This document shows positions 1 through 5,026 of a stretch of DNA of 5,026 nt, one piece after another. The stretch spans positions 1-5,026 of the forward strand of contig JANXXY010000039.1 of NCBI GenBank assembly GCA_025350365.1, read 5' to 3'. The translations under genes were made by a program, and so were the position numbers. The notes under the pieces were generated by a model. It ran no database searches, was not told the origin of the DNA, and saw only the letters and a list, made by a program, of their open reading frames with translations. Each line of letters begins with the position of its first letter. Position 1 is the stretch's first letter. The DNA comes from Bacteroidales bacterium. Lineage in GTDB: Bacteria; Bacteroidota; Bacteroidia; Bacteroidales; JAAUTT01.

Positions 1-1036
1 TGATCAATTTCCGGGCACTGCTGATGCACGAAATGCACTTAATGGATTAAAAACCGTATATACCGAACAAAATGAAGTTGATGCGTATTTTGCTTACCTC
101 AACAGCAAGGGTGAAATGGCTAATATCCGTGTAAGCGAGCAGGATTCACTTACTTACACTGCCGCTGAAAATGTTTATATGAGCGGAAATTGCGAAAAAG
201 CATTGCCCCAATTAAGTAAATATATCGAGCGTTTTAAAGACGGCAACTTTTTGCTCAACGCCAATTTTTATATTGCAGATTGCAACCTGCAGAATAACAA
301 GCCCGAAGAAGCCTTGAAAGGATACGAGTATGTACTCTCTAAGCCTCGTGGCATGTTTACCGAGCAAGCTCTAAAGGGTGCTGCTTCCATCTACTACACC
401 ATAGAAGATTACGGTTCGGCGCTAACTGTTTATAGGCGTTTGGAAACGGAAGCCGAGATAAAAACCAATGTATTGGAAGGTAAAATCGGGCAAATGCGAT
501 GTAATTTTAAGCTGAAGGATTATACCATTGCAATTACCAGCGCCAAATCGTTGCTTGCTTCCGAAAAAGTGCCCGAGGAAATTAACCGCGAGGCTCATTA
601 TATTTTAGCTAAATCGTACCTCGAAACACAGAATTCAACCGCAGCGCTCGACGAACTAAAACTCGTGTCCAGGGATGTAAAAACTCAGGAAGGCGCTGAA
701 TGCAAATATCTTCTCACACGTTTTTATTACGATCAGGGTAAAAAAGATTTGGCCGAAAAAGAAATTCTCAACTTTATCGATAAAACTACCCCCCACATCT
801 ATTGGATGGGCAAGAGCTTCCTATTGTGGAGCGATATTTATATCGACCGCAAAGACGAATTTCAGGCGGTTCAAACGCTGCAGAGCATTCTCGACAACTA
901 CGAAAAGTCCGACGATGGAATAATGGCAGAAGCTAAAGATAAAAAAGAGAAACTTGTTGCCAAAAATGCAAGCCTTATGGTGAAAGAAAAACCACAGGAT
1001 CTTGAATTAAACATGGACAATAAGAAAATTCAATAA
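1..1036 (+). CDS. Tetratricopeptide repeat protein, 5'-truncated by window edge
   Basis: This is the C-terminal part of a large TPR protein. The reading frame is open from the first full codon at base 2 (DQFPGTADARNAL...) through the ATG at 116 to the TAA at 1034-1036, so that ATG is internal and not the start; about 344 residues are visible. Counting from the internal Met, helix-pair TPR-like units lie at roughly residues 17-43, 48-74, 84-112, 118-146, 157-185, 190-218 and 230-262. They show the typical pattern of small or aromatic residues with a late Ala (e.g. KPEEALKGYEYVL, DYGSALTVYRRLE). The tail after about residue 270 is Lys-rich and polar. The family is known in Bacteroidota as proteins of around 1000 residues, thought to be envelope-associated scaffolds. 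The outer-membrane barrel gene begins 20 bases after the stop, which suggests co-transcription and a joint envelope role (inference). No enzymatic motif is visible. The fold assignment is strong; the precise function is unknown. Confidence 0.88.
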   Translation, partial: DQFPGTADARNALNGLKTVYTEQNEVDAYFAYLNSKGEMANIRVSEQDSLTYTAAENVYMSGNCEKALPQLSKYIERFKDGNFLLNANFYIADCNLQNNKPEEALKGYEYVLSKPRGMFTEQALKGAASIYYTIEDYGSALTVYRRLETEAEIKTNVLEGKIGQMRCNFKLKDYTIAITSAKSLLASEKVPEEINREAHYILAKSYLETQNSTAALDELKLVSRDVKTQEGAECKYLLTRFYYDQGKKDLAEKEILNFIDKTTPHIYWMGKSFLLWSDIYIDRKDEFQAVQTLQSILDNYEKSDDGIMAEAKDKKEKLVAKNASLMVKEKPQDLELNMDNKKIQ

Positions 1037-1056
1037 CCCAACCGAAAATCTAAGTT

Positions 1057-2805
1057 ATGAACCAAACATATTCATCACGAGAACTTAAATATATAACATC
1101 AGTGGCTCAATTAGTGATTTTTAAGTCTATTCTTCCGGATTCGGGCTTTCGAATTTCGTTATTTCTGCTTTCTGCTTTCCTGATTCTAAATACATCAGTT
1201 TTTTCTCAAACTCCGATAAAGAAAGAAGTAGAAGTAGTAAAACCTTACAAACCTACAGTATCTGATGCAAATAAAATTAGTATTTTGCCTCAGGTGAAGG
1301 ATTCCGTCATCATTAGGCCATCATTTAACTACAACATTGTGCCAATGATGGTGAGTACCGAATACAATGTGCCATCCATCAACGCAGCCAAAATGCTGGC
1401 TATGCCGATACCAAAACTTTACAAAAGCTATCTGAAACTAGGATACGGTAATTATACCTCACCATTGGCCGAGGTGTATATTAACTCACTGCGATCAAAA
1501 AAATATACTGCCGGAATATTTCTTAGGCATCAGTCCTCCAAAGGAAATGTAACATTGGAAAACGACCGTTCGGTATATGGCGGTTATTCCGAAACTTCAG
1601 CTGAGGTTTTTGGAAAACGTTTTCTGAAAAAATCGTATTTGTTTGCTGATGCAGGAGTTAGGGGAAATACCGTTTATCGTTACGGTTATGACCCGGCTCT
1701 TAATATCTTGCCATTGGAGAATGGAGATATTCGACAGAGCTATTTTCTGGCAAATGTCAATACCGGTATTCATTCACTTAACACCGATTCGTCTAAACTT
1801 ACTTACCATATTGGCCTTGGGTACAATTATTTCAAAGAAAGAGAAAAGCGTATCGAAAACAATATTAAAATAAATGGGCAGTTTAATAAACTTTATCAGG
1901 GAAAGATGTTTGGAATTAACACGAGTTTCGATCTTTTAAAAAGGAACGACATGTTGGATTCAACGGGAAATTCCAATTCGCTTTTTGTGCTTAACCCATG
2001 GATAGGCATTTCGTCGCAGGATTACCGGCTTCAATTAGGATTCAATGCTAATTTTGATAAACAGGATGGCACATTGAAACCTCATATTTATCCAAAAGCT
2101 GAGTTTCAGTTTAACGTAGTAAAAGATGTATTAATACCGTATGTGGGGATATCCGGCCAAATAAAAAACCATAGTTATCGCGATATTGCATTCGAAAATC
2201 CATTTATCAATCCTCATTTGATAGTGAAAAATTCGAATGTTAAAACATCGTTTTATGGAGGGGTAAAAGGTAGTTTAGGAGCCAAAGCTTCGTATGTTCT
2301 TAAAATAGATTTATCACATATCGACAATCAGTATTTCTTTGTTAACGATACCACAATCAGGCTTCGCAACCAATTTACAGTTGTGTATGACAATGTTGAC
2401 CTTTTTACCGGTTATGCCGAAATTAACTACGATTTTTCCGAAAGTCTTTTATTTGGTGTAAAAGGAAATATATACAAATATACCCTTGACAAAGAGCAAT
2501 ACGCATGGCATAAACCAACCTACGATCTTACTTTTTCATCGAAATATAACCTTCGAAACAAAATATTAGTAAATCTTGATGTGTTAGCTTTGGGAAAACG
2601 ATATGCTAAAGAGTTTTCGAAAACTTTAACATCGAAAGAGTTGTCAGGAATAGTTGATTTTAATATTGGTTTGGAATACCGGTACACCAAAATATTATCA
2701 GGATGGATTCATTTTAACAACATCACAGCCGCCAAATATTATACCTGGAATCAATATCCTGCACAGCGGTTTAACCTGATGCTTGGTTTTACTTATTCCC
2801 TGTAA
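1057..2805 (+). CDS. Predicted outer-membrane beta-barrel protein (TonB-receptor/porin-like, Bacteroidota type)
   Basis: A 582-residue exported protein predicted to form an outer-membrane beta-barrel. A hydrophobic segment at residues 31-49 (FRISLFLLSAFLILNTSVF) ends in a plausible signal peptidase I site, V48-F49-S50|Q51. The mature N-terminus carries EVEVVKPYKPTVSDANKI (residues 57-74), a motif I associate with a Bacteroidota barrel family often labelled TonB-dependent receptor or hypothetical. From about residue 120 on there are many alternating amphipathic strands rich in Tyr, Phe and Gly with Asn/Asp turns, ending in an aromatic final strand (RFNLMLGFTYSL). I see no clear plug domain, and the length is short for a full TonB receptor, so a porin-like barrel is equally possible. 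The start at 1057 gives an unusually long region of about 30 residues before the hydrophobic core. No ATG lies between, though GTG codons at 1102 and 1114 are in frame. It sits 20 bases after the TPR gene and is probably in the same operon. The substrate is unknown. Confidence 0.85.
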   Translation: MNQTYSSRELKYITSVAQLVIFKSILPDSGFRISLFLLSAFLILNTSVFSQTPIKKEVEVVKPYKPTVSDANKISILPQVKDSVIIRPSFNYNIVPMMVSTEYNVPSINAAKMLAMPIPKLYKSYLKLGYGNYTSPLAEVYINSLRSKKYTAGIFLRHQSSKGNVTLENDRSVYGGYSETSAEVFGKRFLKKSYLFADAGVRGNTVYRYGYDPALNILPLENGDIRQSYFLANVNTGIHSLNTDSSKLTYHIGLGYNYFKEREKRIENNIKINGQFNKLYQGKMFGINTSFDLLKRNDMLDSTGNSNSLFVLNPWIGISSQDYRLQLGFNANFDKQDGTLKPHIYPKAEFQFNVVKDVLIPYVGISGQIKNHSYRDIAFENPFINPHLIVKNSNVKTSFYGGVKGSLGAKASYVLKIDLSHIDNQYFFVNDTTIRLRNQFTVVYDNVDLFTGYAEINYDFSESLLFGVKGNIYKYTLDKEQYAWHKPTYDLTFSSKYNLRNKILVNLDVLALGKRYAKEFSKTLTSKELSGIVDFNIGLEYRYTKILSGWIHFNNITAAKYYTWNQYPAQRFNLMLGFTYSL

Positions 2806-2886
2806 AGATATGCCGCATTAAGGAAATAAAATTGTGGTATTTCATTTGAGTCAATTACAAAATATAATCAGGTAATCGATATATTT

Positions 2887-2916
2887 AAAGTCACATCTCG
2901 GAATGTGCTTTTATTT
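2887..2916 (+). terminator. Candidate intrinsic terminator after the TPR-barrel operon
   Basis: CACAT (2892-2896) pairs with ATGTG (2903-2907) across a six-base loop. The stem extends past a single bulged T by AAAG (2887-2890) pairing with CTTT (2908-2911), and a T-rich stretch (CTTTTATTT) follows. It lies about 80 bases after the barrel stop codon, in a suitable place to end that transcript. The stem is short and AT-rich, so its strength is uncertain. Confidence 0.45.
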
Positions 2917-2937
2917 AAAAATAATTTACAAGGTAAC

Positions 2938-2970
2938 TTTTGTCAAGCAGAAATTGTCGGGGAAAATTTG
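2938..2970 (+). promoter_or_regulatory. Candidate Bacteroidota-type promoter for the xylF-like remnant
   Basis: TTTTG at 2938-2942 is followed, after 20 bases, by AAAATTTG at 2963-2970. Known Bacteroidota primary-sigma promoters have a TTG/TTTG element near -33 and TAnnTTTG near -7 with about this spacing; here only the first T of the -7 box differs. Transcription would start near 2977, giving a leader of about 40 bases before the ATG at 3016. It falls after the candidate terminator, as an independent transcription unit would require. In AT-rich DNA such matches arise by chance, so confidence is modest. Confidence 0.33.
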
Positions 2971-3015
2971 CTAAATTGCGTACTATTTCTCAGAAATTCT
3001 AAGATTCGTCCAGTA

Positions 3016-3588
3016 ATGAAAATAAGCACGCAGTTTGGTAGCGTAATATTCATTTTAATTCTGATAAGCCTATCAATTATTTCGTGTAACGAAAAATCCG
3101 GGCCTAAAATAGGATTTATGCTCCCTCACATGACAATTAAACGATATATTATTGAAAAGGAGGAGTTTACAGCTAAGATAAAAGAGTTGGGGGAGAGGTT
3201 ATTTTGATGTCGGCAGACAACGATAAAGAAAAACAAAATCAACAGGTAAATGATATATTAGATGAGGGTATTGATGTATTGGTGCTTGATCCGGCAAACA
3301 GGTTCAGCGCTGCGGGTGGTGAATTGATTGCATGTAAAAATATTCTCTATTAATCAACAATCTATGACGGTATATAAGCCAATAAAAAAGCTGGCAAATT
3401 TGGCTGCCGAAATTTCCTTTGACCTGGCTAAAAATGAAAACATTGATAAATATTTCAAGACCACCATATTTAATGGCTATTCTGATATACCTTGTACATT
3501 CCTTGAAGTTATTTCGGTCAATGCAGCTAACATAAGAAGTACTGTTGTTGCTGATGGATTGATTACTGAATCAGAACTAACGAATTAG
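3016..3588 (+). pseudogene. Decayed XylF-like sugar-binding lipoprotein gene (two frameshifts plus internal deletion)
   Basis: The remains of a periplasmic sugar-binding lipoprotein resembling the D-xylose ABC transporter binding protein XylF. Piece 1 starts at ATG 3016 with a lipoprotein signal peptide (lipobox I-I-S-C, Cys24), then GPKIGFMLPHMTIKRY and KELG, and stops at TGA 3205. Piece 2, in another frame from about 3195, reads VILMSADNDKEKQNQQ then DEGIDVLVLDPANRFSAAG, matching the next part of the type-1 binding-protein fold, and ends at TAA 3351. Piece 3, in the first frame again, reads QSMTVYKPIKKLANLAAEI to VVADGLITESELTN and stops at TAG 3586; this matches the XylF C-terminus. One extra G in the five-G run at 3189-3193 would rejoin pieces 1 and 2 (LGGEVIL). 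Removing one base near 3345-3351 would rejoin 2 and 3. Compared with E. coli XylF as I remember it, about 150-160 central residues are missing between SAAG and GELIACK (junction near 3312-3321), including the middle of both lobes. No transporter ATPase or permease gene is adjacent. The family call is firm; it is very unlikely to make a functional protein. Confidence 0.85.
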
Positions 3589-3800
3589 ATATAAGTTATA
3601 ACCCGAAGTTGTTAATAACTACCTTTATTTGGTAGGGAATTAATACCGTTTTGATGCTGTATTTTACTATATTTACGAGATTTCTCAAAAATCAGGTTTG
3701 GTTAAATTAAATATTTGAATTACAGCATTATAAATTAAGAGTTCAACTATTAAAGTTACCGATTAAGAATTGTAAAAATTAAAGAAAGTAAAATAAAATA
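3589..3800 (+). promoter_or_regulatory. AT-rich leader region upstream of gyrB
   Basis: This 212-base stretch holds no convincing ORF on either strand and should contain the gyrB promoter. The best -7-like match is TATATTTA (3668-3675) with TTTTG at 3649-3653, but the 14-base spacing is shorter than the usual 19-20; AATATTTG at 3710-3717 is a second match without a well-placed -33 element. Other structure: a near-palindrome AGTTGTTAATAACT at 3607-3620 and a 5-bp hairpin, CTACC (3619-3623) with GGTAG (3631-3635). No T tract follows, so I do not call it a terminator. The last 30 bases before the ATG are almost pure A/T without a Shine-Dalgarno motif, as is normal in Bacteroidota. Confidence 0.4.
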
Positions 3801-5026
3801 ATGGACAAATTGAACGAAGAAGTTGATGTTAATCATGCCCGATCGGTAGGCAATACGAATGAATATTCGGCTGACAGTATTCAGGTATTGGAAGGTTTGG
3901 AAGCCGTGCGTAAACGTCCTGCAATGTACATTGGCGATACGAATGTAAATGGTTTACACCACCTGGTTTATGAGGTGGTTGATAATTCTATTGATGAAGC
4001 GCTTGCCGGATATTGTAAATTTATTGGGGTTATTATTAATGAAGATGGTTCGGTTTCCGTTTCCGATGATGGACGCGGTATTCCGGTTGATTATCATGAA
4101 AAAGAAAAAAAATCAGCCCTCGAAGTTGTGTTAACCGTTCTTCATGCCGGTGGAAAGTTTGATAAAGATTCTTATAAAGTATCTGGCGGTTTGCATGGAG
4201 TGGGTGTTTCGTGCGTAAACGCACTTTCCAGCTACTTAAAAGCTGAAGTTTCACGGAACGGTAAAAAATACCAGCAGGAATTTTGTATAGGGAAACCGTT
4301 TGACGATGTTACAGTGGTTGGCGAAACCGATCTTACCGGTACAACCATCACCTTTATGCCCGATGCTACTATTTTCACTACATTGGATTTCAATTTCGAA
4401 ATACTTGAATCACGTCTTCGGGAACTTGCTTATTTAAATAAAAAGATTCGTTTGTCACTTACCGATATGCGCGAGAAAGATGAAAATGATAATTTTCGCT
4501 TTGCCGAGTTTTATTCCGAAGAAGGACTAAAGGAATTCGTTTTATTTCTTGATGAGAACAGGGAAAAAATTACCGAAAACATCATCAATGTTGAATCTGA
4601 AAAAGGCGGTGTGCCTGTTGAAATTGCTATGCAATACAACAATTCCTATACTGAAAATGTACACTCGTATGTTAACAACATCAATACCATCGAAGGTGGA
4701 ACTCACTTAGCTGGTTTTCGTCGCGGTTTAACCCGTACACTCAAGGCGTATGCTGAAAAATCGGGCATGCTTTCCAAATTAAAATTCGACATAAGCGGAG
4801 ATGACTTCCGTGAAGGACTTACTGCTGTAATCTCCATAAAAGTTCAGGAACCACAGTTTGAAGGTCAAACTAAAACCAAGCTCGGTAATAATGAAGTAAT
4901 GGGTGCAGTGGATACTGCTGTAAGCGAGATGCTTAGCAATTATTTGGAAGAACATCCGAAACAAGCACGTGTAATTGTTGATAAAGTGATTTTAGCTGCT
5001 ACTGCTCGTCATGCTGCACGTAAAGC
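3801..5026 (+). CDS. gyrB: DNA gyrase subunit B, 3'-truncated by window edge
   Basis: GyrB is the ATPase subunit of DNA gyrase, which introduces negative supercoils into DNA with GyrA in the cytoplasm. From ATG 3801 the frame stays open to the window end: 408 complete codons of an expected 640-650. The GHKL ATPase domain comes first: RKRPAMYIGDT (37-47), EVVDNSIDEALAG (58-70) with the likely catalytic base Glu58 and Mg-binding Asn62, DDGRGIP (89-95), and the ATP-lid motif GGLHGVG (129-135). The transducer domain follows, with IEGGTHLAGFRRGL (297-310) and the QTKTKLGN loop (356-363), whose Lys358 corresponds to the ATP-contacting Lys337 of E. coli. The TOPRIM and C-terminal parts lie outside. 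The N-terminus is about 17 residues longer than in E. coli, a polar Asn/Glu-rich leader. The ATG at 3801 follows an A-rich tract and is the only sensible start. ParE is the alternative, but the SIQVLEGLEAVRKRP opening and the full set of motifs fit GyrB better. Confidence 0.96.
   Translation, partial: MDKLNEEVDVNHARSVGNTNEYSADSIQVLEGLEAVRKRPAMYIGDTNVNGLHHLVYEVVDNSIDEALAGYCKFIGVIINEDGSVSVSDDGRGIPVDYHEKEKKSALEVVLTVLHAGGKFDKDSYKVSGGLHGVGVSCVNALSSYLKAEVSRNGKKYQQEFCIGKPFDDVTVVGETDLTGTTITFMPDATIFTTLDFNFEILESRLRELAYLNKKIRLSLTDMREKDENDNFRFAEFYSEEGLKEFVLFLDENREKITENIINVESEKGGVPVEIAMQYNNSYTENVHSYVNNINTIEGGTHLAGFRRGLTRTLKAYAEKSGMLSKLKFDISGDDFREGLTAVISIKVQEPQFEGQTKTKLGNNEVMGAVDTAVSEMLSNYLEEHPKQARVIVDKVILAATARHAARK

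Noticed and set aside
1643..1873. 76-codon + strand ORF inside the barrel gene
   Set aside because: It lies wholly within the 582-codon barrel gene in another frame and shows no recognisable family or export signal; it is a shadow.
2905..3015. GTG-initiated upstream extension of the xylF-like remnant
   Set aside because: It would begin inside the candidate terminator hairpin and put about 37 residues before a normal lipoprotein signal peptide; ATG 3016 gives a proper short signal peptide with a lipobox.
3328..3588. Independent 86-codon small gene
   Set aside because: From QSMTVYKP onward it is the C-terminus of a XylF-like protein, collinear with the upstream pieces, so it is part of the pseudogene.
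3016..3588. Programmed frameshifting to make a functional fused protein
   Set aside because: Even with both frame changes corrected, about 150 central residues of the binding fold would be missing, and no slippery site with a downstream structure is evident.
3619..3635. CTACC/GGTAG hairpin as a rho-independent terminator for the pseudogene
   Set aside because: The stem is only five base pairs with a seven-base loop, and no T tract follows it.
3949..4134. 61-codon + strand ORF overlapping gyrB
   Set aside because: It lies in another frame inside the strongly conserved GyrB ATPase domain; it is a shadow.
4036..4254. 72-codon antisense ORF in gyrB
   Set aside because: It is opposite the conserved GyrB ATPase motifs, with no promoter or family signal.
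4779..4964. 61-codon antisense ORF in gyrB
   Set aside because: It is opposite the GyrB transducer domain and has no independent coding support.

Overview
The window reads as a chromosomal segment from a member of the Bacteroidota. The grounds are an AT-rich composition, translation starts preceded by A-rich sequence with no Shine-Dalgarno motif, a Bacteroidota-type outer-membrane barrel with a VVKPYKPTVSDA-like N-terminal motif, a long TPR protein of a kind common in that phylum, and a GyrB N-terminus that resembles Bacteroidota GyrB. The family assignments are from memory of sequence patterns; no search was run.

Layout, all on the + strand. (1) Positions 1-1036: the 3' part of a large tetratricopeptide-repeat protein whose start lies upstream of the window. 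(2) Positions 1057-2805: a 582-residue predicted outer-membrane beta-barrel protein, 20 bases downstream and very likely in the same operon. (3) Positions 2806-3015: intergenic, with a candidate intrinsic terminator at 2887-2916 and a candidate Bacteroidota-type promoter at 2938-2970. (4) Positions 3016-3588: a decayed lipoprotein gene for a XylF-like sugar-binding protein. It is broken by a frameshift in a G run, an internal deletion of roughly 450-500 bp, and a second frameshift. (5) Positions 3589-3800: an AT-rich leader with no gene. (6) Positions 3801-5026: the 5' two thirds of gyrB, running off the window end. GyrB carries no stop in the window, so the last 1.2 kb is coding even though only short antisense or out-of-frame ORFs close inside it.

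The TPR protein and the barrel protein probably act together at the cell envelope; their exact role is not known to me. GyrB is a housekeeping topoisomerase subunit, and the wrecked sugar-binding gene between the two blocks no longer appears able to make a working protein. I see no defence system, CRISPR array, tRNA, rRNA or mobile element. The most notable signal is the multiply broken xylF-like gene, whose pieces in two frames could easily be misread as separate small hypothetical proteins.
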